From the NCBI GenBank assembly GCA_964414785.1, contig CAYPXZ010000002.1:107379-171378 (forward strand): a stretch of 64,000 bases of DNA, read 5' to 3'. The number at the start of each line of letters is the position of its first letter. Within the stretch, counting starts at the first letter, position 1. The translations under genes and the position numbers were made by a program. Of the stretch, positions 1 to 7,792 are shown piece after piece. The stretch comes from Palsa-1447 sp964414785 (GTDB lineage: Bacteria > Verrucomicrobiota > Verrucomicrobiia > Opitutales > Opitutaceae). Under the pieces are notes generated by a model that searched no databases, was not told where the DNA came from, and was given only the letters and a program-made list of their open reading frames with translations.

Positions 1-1327
1 GCTCGCCCGAGGACGGCGGAAACCCCAGCACCGAGACGACGGGGTACGCCGCGATCAGAACGAAGACTAGAGCGCAAGCCGAGAGGCCTCGCCAACCGGC
101 CGCATCAGGCCGCCTGACCAGGACACGGACCACCTGGGATGCGCCGATGAACATCGTCGCCCACATCGCAACCGGCGTGTGGCCCCACCACACGACGCCC
201 AGGCCCCCTCCGATCAGGAGCATCGAGGTCATGTCGGCGCGGCTGAAAGACCGGACCATTCCATAAAAGGCGATCGGCAGAAACGGCACGGTGGTCCATG
301 ACATGAACAGGTCGGTGTTGAACACGAGGCCGAGCACCCCTGGGCAGCTGACAAAGAGCAGCGAAAGCGCGCATGCGAACCAGCGCTGCTTCGGCGCCAC
401 CGCGGCGAGCGAAAGGTAACACGTGAAGAGGGCGGCAAGGCCCAGCACGGAGATCGTCAGGTTCTGGACGGCATAAACGCCGAGCGTCCGCAGGGTGAGC
501 GTGTCCACCAGGGCGCCAAGGTAGTGGAATGCCGGCGCGACGCGTAGCGGGGAGATCGCCCCGTTGAACTGGTACACGCTCCGCCCAACGAACACCGGGA
601 ATACGCCATGGCGAACCTGCGCCAGCATGTCCGCAAGGTTGTTGCCATACCACGCTGCATCGGAGGAGCCGTGGAGCTCGACCTGCATGAAGGGGTGGAG
701 CAAGAGAACCCAGGCGCCGATCAGAGTCATCCACCGCATGTTCTCGGCTATCGGCGAAACGCCGCGCCTCCTGAGCGTGGCCAGGCACGCCAGGTAGGCG
801 GCGAGCGTCGCAACCATGCAAAGATAGACGACCAGGTGCCCGCGGCCGAATTCCTGGCCGGGAAGGAAGCACGACCCAAGAAAATGGAACAAGCCGACGA
901 TCAGGGCGCAACCGGCGACAACGTCCAGCCTTCGGCTCGCGGCAATTCCCGCGGCCGCCCTTGCGAAGGGCCCGAACCAGCCCCTGAAACACCACGCGGC
1001 CATGAGCGCCGCCCAGAGCGGGAGGAAGCCATAGAACCCAAGGGGCGGGGCGATCCAGAAGTACAGGGCGACCCCGATGACGGCTGCGACCCCCCCGTAG
1101 ACCGGAAGCCGCGCCACCCACCTGGCCCAGGGCCCCTGGCCCTCGGCCCCCTTCTCGTGGGGCGCCATCGCCAGGCACACGACGGCGCCGAGCTTCGCGA
1201 GGAGCGGGATCGCCTTTCCGGGGCAGAACCACTCGGCCGCAGAAAGGCTAAGCCACAGGGTTATCGCCTCGACCAAGCCATTGCGGTAGCGCATCCACGC
1301 CTGCCTAAGATTCGGACTCACCACCAT
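1..1327 (-). CDS. Multi-spanning membrane protein, GT-C/YfhO-like (partial, C-terminus off the window)
   Basis: The minus-strand frame stays open from an ATG at 1327 to the left edge (about 442 residues) without a stop. It encodes many hydrophobic helices separated by short polar loops, and one longer loop (motif HGSSDAAWYGNNLADML) typical of the extracytoplasmic loop of GT-C-type glycosyltransferases and YfhO-like proteins. No catalytic residue can be assigned. The start is uncertain: no clear ribosome binding site precedes 1327, and the frame remains open upstream without a better start codon. It diverges from the XRE-receiver gene. The broad class (large integral membrane protein) is secure; the enzymatic role is only a resemblance. 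Confidence 0.7.
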   Translation of the reverse strand, partial: MVVSPNLRQAWMRYRNGLVEAITLWLSLSAAEWFCPGKAIPLLAKLGAVVCLAMAPHEKGAEGQGPWARWVARLPVYGGVAAVIGVALYFWIAPPLGFYGFLPLWAALMAAWCFRGWFGPFARAAAGIAASRRLDVVAGCALIVGLFHFLGSCFLPGQEFGRGHLVVYLCMVATLAAYLACLATLRRRGVSPIAENMRWMTLIGAWVLLLHPFMQVELHGSSDAAWYGNNLADMLAQVRHGVFPVFVGRSVYQFNGAISPLRVAPAFHYLGALVDTLTLRTLGVYAVQNLTISVLGLAALFTCYLSLAAVAPKQRWFACALSLLFVSCPGVLGLVFNTDLFMSWTTVPFLPIAFYGMVRSFSRADMTSMLLIGGGLGVVWWGHTPVAMWATMFIGASQVVRVLVRRPDAAGWRGLSACALVFVLIAAYPVVSVLGFPPSSGE

Positions 1328-1441
1328 GCAGTTGCACGACAACGGCTGCCACAGCCAGAAAAAATGCGCGCCGGGAATGCGCCGAAGGCGTCGTGAACAT
1401 GCGGCCCCATGTCCCGCGGACCGTTCCACTGGCGCCCATTA

Positions 1442-1477
1442 TTCTCGGTATATATTGGAGCCGTTCTCGCCCGAGAA
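1442..1477. promoter_or_regulatory. Candidate operator with palindrome in the divergent promoter region
   Basis: A perfect 14-bp palindrome (TTCTCG-CC-CGAGAA) lies at 1464-1477. A further TTCTCG half-site lies at 1442-1447, 22 bp upstream (two helical turns), and an A/T-rich TATATATT stretch that could be a -10 element lies between. The site is about 60 bp upstream of the XRE-type regulator gene, so autoregulation by that helix-turn-helix protein is the simplest idea. Seen directly: the repeats and positions. Inferred: binding. Confidence 0.4.
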
Positions 1478-1538
1478 ATCCATTAATGTCACTTATAGTC
1501 GGTTGCGGGGACACCGTCTTAATGATACTGTCGGACGG

Positions 1539-2258
1539 GTGTCCAAAAAACGTGAAGTCGCACGTCGTAAGAACGACCTTCAATTTCGTTTCGGTGCCGT
1601 CGTACGGGACTGCCGGCGGCGCCTAGGGATTTCCCAGGAGGAGCTGGGATGGAGGGCTGGCCTCCACCGCACCTACATCACCGACATCGAGCGCGGCGTG
1701 AGGAACATCTCGCTCAAGAGCGTGGCGAACCTCTCCAAGGCCCTTGAAATGTCGATGTGGCGCCTCTTCGCCAGGGCCTCCGGACTGACCGAGGGCAGCA
1801 TCGGCGCGAAGGGAAAGGCAAGCCGCACCTCGCTCAGCGAGATCCTGATGATCGAGGACAACCCGGTCGACGTCGAGCTGACGATGCGGGCGTTCAAGCG
1901 GGCCCGGTTCGTGAACCCCGTCAGGGTCTGCCGCGACGGCGAGGAGGCGCTGGAATACTTCTTTGGCGGAGGAGGCCCCGGCAAGAAAAACAAGCTGCCC
2001 CAGCTTGTGCTCCTCGACCTGCACCTGCCGAAAACCGACGGGGTCGAGGTGCTGCGCCAGCTCAAGGCGCACGAGCTCACCCGCTCAATCCCCGTCGTCG
2101 TGCTGACGGCCTCAAGGCACGACAAATCCATTCTCGAGTGCTCCCGCCTTGGCGTGGAGAACTACATCATCAAACCGGTAGCCTTCGACGTCCTTTGCAA
2201 GGTCACTCCCCAGCTGTCCCTCGGCTGGGCCCTGTGGCCAGAGATTATAGCAGACTAG
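1539..2258 (+). CDS. XRE helix-turn-helix / response-regulator receiver fusion
   Basis: A 239-residue cytoplasmic regulator. Residues about 15-72 form an XRE/Cro helix-turn-helix (ISQEELGWRAGLHRTYITDI core). Residues about 100-225 form a receiver domain of the small Rcp1 type (ILMIEDNPVDVEL acidic pocket, phospho-acceptor Asp160 in LLDLHLPK, conserved Thr in VVLTAS, Lys in IIKP). The domain order, DNA-binding first and receiver last, is the reverse of common response regulators. GTG at 1539 is chosen because the longer frame back to 1326 adds an Arg/Cys-rich low-quality leader that crosses the divergent gene start and the palindromes. The PAS histidine kinase follows after 15 nt, so it is the likely phosphodonor. 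Confidence 0.85.
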   Translation: MSKKREVARRKNDLQFRFGAVVRDCRRRLGISQEELGWRAGLHRTYITDIERGVRNISLKSVANLSKALEMSMWRLFARASGLTEGSIGAKGKASRTSLSEILMIEDNPVDVELTMRAFKRARFVNPVRVCRDGEEALEYFFGGGGPGKKNKLPQLVLLDLHLPKTDGVEVLRQLKAHELTRSIPVVVLTASRHDKSILECSRLGVENYIIKPVAFDVLCKVTPQLSLGWALWPEIIAD

Positions 2259-2273
2259 AGGAAAGTACGGGTC

Positions 2274-3491
2274 ATGAAGACCTCTGCCCGGCCCACGCTC
2301 CCCCTCGGAGACTACGAGGATCTCAGGGCGGCGCTGGATGAGCACGCGATCGTCGCCGTCACGGACCCGTCGGGACGCATCACGAGCGTCAACGACAAGT
2401 TCTGCACCATCTCGGGGTACCCGCGTGAGGAACTCCTGGGGCAGAACCACCGCATTATCAACTCGGGGCACCATGGAAAGGGGTTCTTCCGCGGGATGTG
2501 GTCGACGATCGCCAGTGGCCGCGTCTGGCACGGCGAGATAAGGAACAAGGCGAAGGATGGCACCTTCTACTGGGTTGCGACGACCATTTGCCCGTTCCTT
2601 GGAAAGGACGGCGAGCCCCGGCACTACGTCTCCATCCGCACCGACATCACCGAGCGCAAGCGGGCCGAGGAGGCGTGCGAGCGGCTCGCACGGGAGCTGG
2701 AAAAGCGGGTCGCCGAGCGCACGGCTCAGCTTGAGGACGCCAACCGGGAGCTCGAGGCCTTCTCGTACTCGGTGTCTCACGACCTGCGTGCGCCGCTGCG
2801 CGCCATCGACGGGTTCACCCAGGTGATCGCCGAGGAATTCGGCGCCCTGCTTCCCGAGGACGGCCGGGCGACCCTGGGCAAGATCCGCCATTCGACCCAG
2901 CAGATGGCGGAGCTGATCGACGCCCTCCTGTCGTTGTCCCAGTCCGGCCGCGGCCCCCTGAAAGAGGAGAGCATCGACATGGAGGCGCTCGTGCACAGGC
3001 TCCTGGAAGACCCCAATCTCGGGAAGCCCGACCCCAAGGCCACCGTCACGGTGGGGAAGTTGGCCCCCGGCAGCGGCGATCCCGCCCTCCTTGAAAGGGT
3101 CTGGTCCAACCTGATCTCCAACGCCTTCAAGTACACGCGCAAGCATCCCTCACCCAGGATCGAGATCGGCTCTAGGATGGAGGGCTCCGCGACGGCGTAC
3201 TTCATCCGCGACAACGGGGCCGGCTTCGACATGCGCTATGTCGGCAAGCTCTTCGGCGCCTTCCAGCGCCTTCACCGGGTGGAGGACTACGAGGGGGCCG
3301 GTGTCGGCCTCGCGATCGTGAAGAGAATCATCGAGCGCCACGGCGGAAGGGTCTGGGCCGAGGCGAAACCCGACCGCGGGGCGACGTTCCTGTTCACGCT
3401 GGAGGAAGGCAAAGGGGACCCGGGTGGAAACCAGGCCCGGGAAGCAACCTCCAAACCCGCCCCGGCCAGGGCGCGGAGGGCGCCGTCATGA
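2274..3491 (+). CDS. PAS-domain sensor histidine kinase
   Basis: A 405-residue soluble kinase with no membrane segment. The PAS domain is at about residues 20-130 (FCTISGYPREELLGQNHRII, ending in DITERKRAEE). A short coiled coil (LEKRVAERTAQLEDANRELE) links it to the HisKA helix with the phospho-accepting His near residue 166 in SVSHDLRAPLR, the phytochrome-like subtype. The HATPase domain spans about 260-385 with N-box NLISNAFKYT, G1 DNGAGF and G2 GAGVGLAIV. The C-terminal 30 residues are Pro/Ala/Arg-rich and probably disordered. GAGGAAAG upstream of ATG 2274 is a plausible ribosome site. It overlaps the next gene by the ATGA at 3488-3491, so the three genes form one operon. Confidence 0.92.
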   Translation: MKTSARPTLPLGDYEDLRAALDEHAIVAVTDPSGRITSVNDKFCTISGYPREELLGQNHRIINSGHHGKGFFRGMWSTIASGRVWHGEIRNKAKDGTFYWVATTICPFLGKDGEPRHYVSIRTDITERKRAEEACERLARELEKRVAERTAQLEDANRELEAFSYSVSHDLRAPLRAIDGFTQVIAEEFGALLPEDGRATLGKIRHSTQQMAELIDALLSLSQSGRGPLKEESIDMEALVHRLLEDPNLGKPDPKATVTVGKLAPGSGDPALLERVWSNLISNAFKYTRKHPSPRIEIGSRMEGSATAYFIRDNGAGFDMRYVGKLFGAFQRLHRVEDYEGAGVGLAIVKRIIERHGGRVWAEAKPDRGATFLFTLEEGKGDPGGNQAREATSKPAPARARRAPS

Positions 3492-5800
3492 GTCAGCCCA
3501 TAAGGGTGCTCATCCTTGAGGACAGCGTCACGGACGCCGAGCTGGAGGTCCGGGGCCTGCGCCATGCCGGCTTCGAACCCGAATGGACCGTGGTGGAGAC
3601 CGAGGAGGATTTCCTGAGGAACCTGCACGGCGGCGTCGACCTTGTGCTCTCGGACAACAACATGCCGCGGATGCACGCCTTCCGGGCCCTGGAGCTGCTC
3701 AAGGAGAGCGGACTCGACATCCCCTTCATCATCATCTCGGGGACGATCGGCGAGGAGACCGCCGTGGAGGCAATGAGGCTGGGCGCGGCCGACTACCTCC
3801 TTAAGGACCGCCTCGGCCGCCTCGGGCCGGCGGTCAAGGCGGTGCTCGATCGGCACAGGCTCCAGCGCGAGCGTATTGCCGCCGAGCAGATTCTGGAGGA
3901 GTCGGAGCGCCGGTTCCGCGAGATGCTCGAGAACATGGAGTTGATCGCAATGATGCTCGATCGTCAGGCGAACGTGACGTTCTGCAACGACCACCTGCTG
4001 CGGATCACCGGGTGGGAGCACGACGGGGTCATCGGCTCGAACTGGTTCGCGAAGTTTGTCCCCCAATCAGACGTCGACCGGCGCGAGCTGTTCTTCTCGA
4101 ACGTCGAGTCGGGAAGCCTCCCCCAGCACGACGACAATGTCATCCTGACGCGCAACGGCGAAACGCGGCAGATCCTCTGGAACAATACCATCCTCAGGGA
4201 CTCGGAGGGGCGGGTCACGGGCGTCGCGTGCATCGGCGAGGACGTGACGGACCGCCGCGAGGCCGAGATGGCCCGGCTGGCGAGCGACGAGCGGTTCAGG
4301 CAGATCGCCGAGAACATCCAGGAGGTGTTCTGGATGGCCGACGAAAAGACCGAGGAGATGCTCTATGTCAGCCCGGCATATGCCACGATCTGGGGACGCT
4401 CGTGCGAGAGCCTCTACAAGGAGCCGCGCAGCTGGATCGACGCCATCCACACCGAGGACCGCGAAAGGGTGCAGCGCGCCGTGGTGGAGAAGCGGGCGGC
4501 CGGGAACTTTGACGAGACCTACCGCATCCTCCGGCCCGACGGCGAGGTGCGGTGGATCCGCGACCGGGCGTTCCCGGTGCGCGACCAGGACGGGCGGATC
4601 CACCGCTACGTCGGCACGGCGGAGGACGTCACCGAGCGCAAGACGCTGGAGGAGCAGTTCCTGAGGGCCCAGAGGCTGGAGAGCATCGGGATGCTCGCCG
4701 CCGGCATCGCGCACGACTTGAACAACGTGCTGTCCCCGGTGCTCATGGCCACCCCCATGATCCGCGAGCACATGAGCAACCCGGACGACCTGGCGATGCT
4801 GGCCACTGTTGAGGCGAGCGCAAAGCGCGGGGCCGCGCTTGTGAAGCAGATCCTGAGCTTCGCGCACGGCATCGGCGGCGATCACGTCATCGTCCAGGCC
4901 AAGCACATACTTGGCGACGTTGCCGGCATCATCAGAGAGACCTTCCCAAAAAATATCCGCCTCGAGATGTCGTTCCCCAAGGACATCTGGACCGTCATCG
5001 GCAACCCGACGCAGATCCACCAGGTGCTGCTCAACCTGTGCGTCAACGCCCGCGACGCCATGCCGGCGGGCGGCTTGCTTCGCATTCGCGGCGGGAACGT
5101 GAGCCTTGACGCCGACGGGGCGAGCGCCCTGCCGGGGGCGCGGCCCGGAACGTGGCTCGTCCTGAGCGTCGAGGACACCGGCACCGGCATCGAGCCCGGG
5201 GTCCTTGCGCATATCTGGGAGCCCTTCTTCACGACCAAGACGGCGGACAAGGGCACGGGAATCGGCCTGAGCACCGTCCGGGGAATCGTCGGGACGCACA
5301 AGGGCTTCGTCACCCTGGCAACCGAGCCCGGGAAGGGGACCAAGTTCCAGGTGTTCCTGCCGGCGACGGATGCGGTCGGCGGCGCCGACGAGGCCCCAAA
5401 GGGCGCGCCGCGCGGGGGCGGCGAGTTTGTCCTCGTCGTCGACGACGAGGCCAACATCCGGGACATGGTGAAGACCATCGTCTCGAGGAACGGCTACCGG
5501 GTGCTGGCCGCCGAGGACGGCGTCGAAGCGGTCGCCATGCTCGCCGCCATGCCCTGCGCGATCGACGCCGCGGTCACCGATCTGATGATGCCGAGGCTTG
5601 GGGGCCGGGCGCTGATCGAGGCGATCCGGCGGATGTACCCCAAGGTCAAGGTGCTGGCGATAAGCGGAGGAAGCCGGGACTCCGACGCAATCCAGGGGGC
5701 CATCGACTTGGCGGACGTGTTCCTCATGAAGCCGTTCACCATGGAGGACCTCCTGACCCACATCCACGACCTGCTCCACCCCCGGGCGCCGACCTCCTAG
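3488..5800 (+). CDS. Hybrid histidine kinase, REC-PAS-PAS-HisKA-HATPase-REC
   Basis: A 770-residue cytoplasmic hybrid kinase. The order is an N-terminal receiver (1-125, acceptor Asp in LVLSDNNMP), PAS (about 140-265, ending GEDVTDRREAE), PAS/PAC (about 268-390, ending AEDVTERK), HisKA (His near residue 410 in AAGIAHDLNNVL), HATPase (N-box NLCVNARDA, G boxes DTGTGI and GTGIGL) and a C-terminal receiver (about 645-765, FVLVVDDEAN, acceptor Asp in AVTDLMMPR, Lys in LMKPF). The two receivers could take phosphate from the upstream PAS kinase and pass it back to the XRE-receiver protein. The 4-nt overlap with the preceding gene indicates translational coupling. The input signal cannot be read from the sequence. 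Confidence 0.93.
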   Translation: MSQPIRVLILEDSVTDAELEVRGLRHAGFEPEWTVVETEEDFLRNLHGGVDLVLSDNNMPRMHAFRALELLKESGLDIPFIIISGTIGEETAVEAMRLGAADYLLKDRLGRLGPAVKAVLDRHRLQRERIAAEQILEESERRFREMLENMELIAMMLDRQANVTFCNDHLLRITGWEHDGVIGSNWFAKFVPQSDVDRRELFFSNVESGSLPQHDDNVILTRNGETRQILWNNTILRDSEGRVTGVACIGEDVTDRREAEMARLASDERFRQIAENIQEVFWMADEKTEEMLYVSPAYATIWGRSCESLYKEPRSWIDAIHTEDRERVQRAVVEKRAAGNFDETYRILRPDGEVRWIRDRAFPVRDQDGRIHRYVGTAEDVTERKTLEEQFLRAQRLESIGMLAAGIAHDLNNVLSPVLMATPMIREHMSNPDDLAMLATVEASAKRGAALVKQILSFAHGIGGDHVIVQAKHILGDVAGIIRETFPKNIRLEMSFPKDIWTVIGNPTQIHQVLLNLCVNARDAMPAGGLLRIRGGNVSLDADGASALPGARPGTWLVLSVEDTGTGIEPGVLAHIWEPFFTTKTADKGTGIGLSTVRGIVGTHKGFVTLATEPGKGTKFQVFLPATDAVGGADEAPKGAPRGGGEFVLVVDDEANIRDMVKTIVSRNGYRVLAAEDGVEAVAMLAAMPCAIDAAVTDLMMPRLGGRALIEAIRRMYPKVKVLAISGGSRDSDAIQGAIDLADVFLMKPFTMEDLLTHIHDLLHPRAPTS

Positions 5801-6858
5801 CCCGCCCTCCCGTACTGCTTCGGCCATTGCGCCCGTGAGCCCAGAACCTTGGCCGCATGGAGCGGCCAGTAGGGATCGCGGAGCAGCTCGCGCCCGAGGA
5901 GCACGGCGTCTGCCTTGCCCGAGGCCACGATCTCCTCGGCCTGCGCCGGCGCCGTGATCATGCCGACGGCGGCCGTCGCGATGCCGGCCCCCTGCCGGAT
6001 GGCCTCGGAAAACGGCACCTGGTAGCCCGGGCCGACGGGCACCTTCGCCCCGGGCGCACTGCCCCCGCTGGAGCAGTCGATAAGGTCGATCCCGGCCTCG
6101 CCCAGCGCCCTGGAAAGCTCCACCGACTGGGCGACGTCCCAGCCGCCCTCGACCCAGTCGGTCGCCGACAGGCGGACGAACACAGGGAGCCCCTCGGGCC
6201 AGACGCCGCGGACGGCCCGCGCGACCTCGAGCGGAAGCCTCATTCGGTTCGCCAGACAGCCGCCGTACGCGTCGGTCCGCCGGTTGGACAGGGGCGAGAG
6301 GAACTCATGCAGGAGGTAGCCGTGCGCCGCGTGGATCTCGGCCACGTCGAACCCCGCCTCGAGCGAGCGGCGCGCCGCGGCGGTGAAGTCGGCGACGACC
6401 CCCTTGATCTGGTCCGGGGTCATCTCCGTGGGGACCGGGCTTCCCACGTCAAACGCGACCGGGCTGGGGCCCACCGGCTGCCAGCCCCCCTCCGAAGGCC
6501 GCAGCGCCCGGTCCCCCAGCCACGGGGCCGGGGTCGACGCCTTGCGCCCCGCGTGCGCCAGCTGGATCCCCACCCGGGCGCCCTGCTCCTTCACGAACCA
6601 CGTGATCCTCCGCCAGGCCTCCGTGTGCTCGTCGCCCCAGATGCCCGCGTCATCGGGGGAGATCCGGCCGTCCCTGGAGACCGCGGACGCCTCCGTCAGG
6701 ACGAGGCCGGCGCCACCGACGGCCCGGCTGCCCAGGTGGACCATGTGCCAGTCGGTGGCCAGGCCCTCAGGGCTCGAGTATTGGCACATGGGAGAGACGA
6801 ACACTCGGTTTCGGAATTCCAGGCCGCGGAGCCTGAAGGGGGAGAAGAGTTTGCTCAT
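5797..6858 (-). CDS. NADH:flavin oxidoreductase / NADPH dehydrogenase, YqjM-type old yellow enzyme
   Basis: A 353-residue FMN-dependent TIM-barrel ene-reductase. It matches the YqjM/xenobiotic-reductase branch: MSKLFSPFRLRGLEFRNR start, SPMCQYSS with the redox-tuning Cys, VEIQLAHAGRK-like IQLAHAGRKAS segment, substrate-binding histidine pair in AEIHAAHGYLLHEFLSP, and the phosphate-binding end GMITAPAQAEE to DAVLLGRELLRDPYWPL. Such enzymes reduce activated alkenes of enals, enones or nitro compounds using NAD(P)H. ATG 6858 is chosen because the family begins at this methionine; the 23-residue upstream extension in frame is unlike the family. It converges with the hybrid kinase gene, with the two stops overlapping by 4 nt. 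Confidence 0.93.
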   Translation of the reverse strand: MSKLFSPFRLRGLEFRNRVFVSPMCQYSSPEGLATDWHMVHLGSRAVGGAGLVLTEASAVSRDGRISPDDAGIWGDEHTEAWRRITWFVKEQGARVGIQLAHAGRKASTPAPWLGDRALRPSEGGWQPVGPSPVAFDVGSPVPTEMTPDQIKGVVADFTAAARRSLEAGFDVAEIHAAHGYLLHEFLSPLSNRRTDAYGGCLANRMRLPLEVARAVRGVWPEGLPVFVRLSATDWVEGGWDVAQSVELSRALGEAGIDLIDCSSGGSAPGAKVPVGPGYQVPFSEAIRQGAGIATAAVGMITAPAQAEEIVASGKADAVLLGRELLRDPYWPLHAAKVLGSRAQWPKQYGRAG

Positions 6859-6980
6859 GGCAGGGTTTCCCGGGTCTTGCGGAACATCATTCTCGATCGT
6901 CCGCATAATTGTGCGCAAGGCAAACACCGGGATGCGAATCCGTGCTTGGCCCGGAGTGCGACCGGGATAGCTTCGGCCCC

Positions 6981-7733
6981 GTGAAACCTCCGTTTCGGGC
7001 CCTACTCATGGCGGCCGCCCTCGCGGGAATCGGCGAACGGGGACTCATGGCGGATGAGCCCGGGGTCGGCTCGACCCGCGACGAGGTCATAGCCCGCTAC
7101 GGACAGCCGCGGGCGGTGCTGAGCGCGGGCGCGCGGGAAATCCTCACGTATCCCGCGGGCCGGGTGGTCCTCGAGGGCGGCAGGGTCACCCGGATGGAGC
7201 TGCCCCGGATCCCCTCGGCCCCCGCTTCGGTCCAGGCTCCCCCCTCGCCGGCGCCCGCCCCCGCTGCGCCCGCTCCGGCCCCGGCGGCCAGGCCGGCACC
7301 GGTGGCGAGGGACGTTTGGCTCACCGACTTCGCCGAGGCTCAGGCCGAGGCCTCGGCAAGCAGGCGCCGCATCCTGGCCCTCTTCACGGGGAGCGACTGG
7401 TGCCCCGCCTGCATCGAGTTTGAGGAGAACGTCGCCCACCACCCCGATTTCCTCGCGACCACGCGGGTCTCCTTCGTCCTGCTCAAGCTCGACTATCCCC
7501 GCGACCACCCGCAGCCGCCCGCGCTCAGGGCCCAGAACGACGCACTGCGCAGGCGGTTCGGGATCTCCGCCTACCCCTCCCTCATGATCATCAGCGCCGA
7601 CGGGGCGACGAGCGTCCGGGTCAAGACCCAGGTCGCCCGACGGGCGGACGACATGGCGGACTTCTTTGTCCAGGCCGTGGACGAGGCCCGGCGCGAGAAG
7701 CCCGAGGAGAAGAAATGGTGGTGGCCGTTCTGA
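6981..7733 (+). CDS. Exported thioredoxin-fold protein with WCPAC active site
   Basis: About 250 residues. After a hydrophobic N-terminus (signal-like) comes a small SmpA/OmlA-like segment (STRDEVIARYGQPRAVLSAG, then RVVLEGGRVTRME). A Pro/Ala-rich linker follows (about residues 75-110), then a thioredoxin-like domain (WLTDFAEAQAEA, ALFTGSDWCPACIEFEENV, FGISAYPSLMIIS). The CxxC pair in WCPAC and the cis-Pro in YPS indicate a disulfide reductase or oxidase fold acting outside the cytoplasm. The tail KKWWWPF is unusually aromatic. GTG 6981 is chosen for the signal-like N-terminus; the longer frame crosses the divergent gene start. The substrate is unknown. Confidence 0.8.
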   Translation: MKPPFRALLMAAALAGIGERGLMADEPGVGSTRDEVIARYGQPRAVLSAGAREILTYPAGRVVLEGGRVTRMELPRIPSAPASVQAPPSPAPAPAAPAPAPAARPAPVARDVWLTDFAEAQAEASASRRRILALFTGSDWCPACIEFEENVAHHPDFLATTRVSFVLLKLDYPRDHPQPPALRAQNDALRRRFGISAYPSLMIISADGATSVRVKTQVARRADDMADFFVQAVDEARREKPEEKKWWWPF

Positions 7734-7792
7734 TCGGCGGCGCCGAAGCGCCCGGGCGATCGTCCTCGATCCGCGGGGCGGAAGGGTGCAGG

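Noticed and set aside
1326..1538. N-terminal extension of the XRE-receiver gene to ATG 1326
   Set aside because: It crosses the operator-like palindrome and the divergent gene start and is Arg/Cys-rich without family support.
4067..5827. Long minus-strand open frame opposite the hybrid kinase
   Set aside because: Shadow of the kinase; low-complexity composition and no domain.
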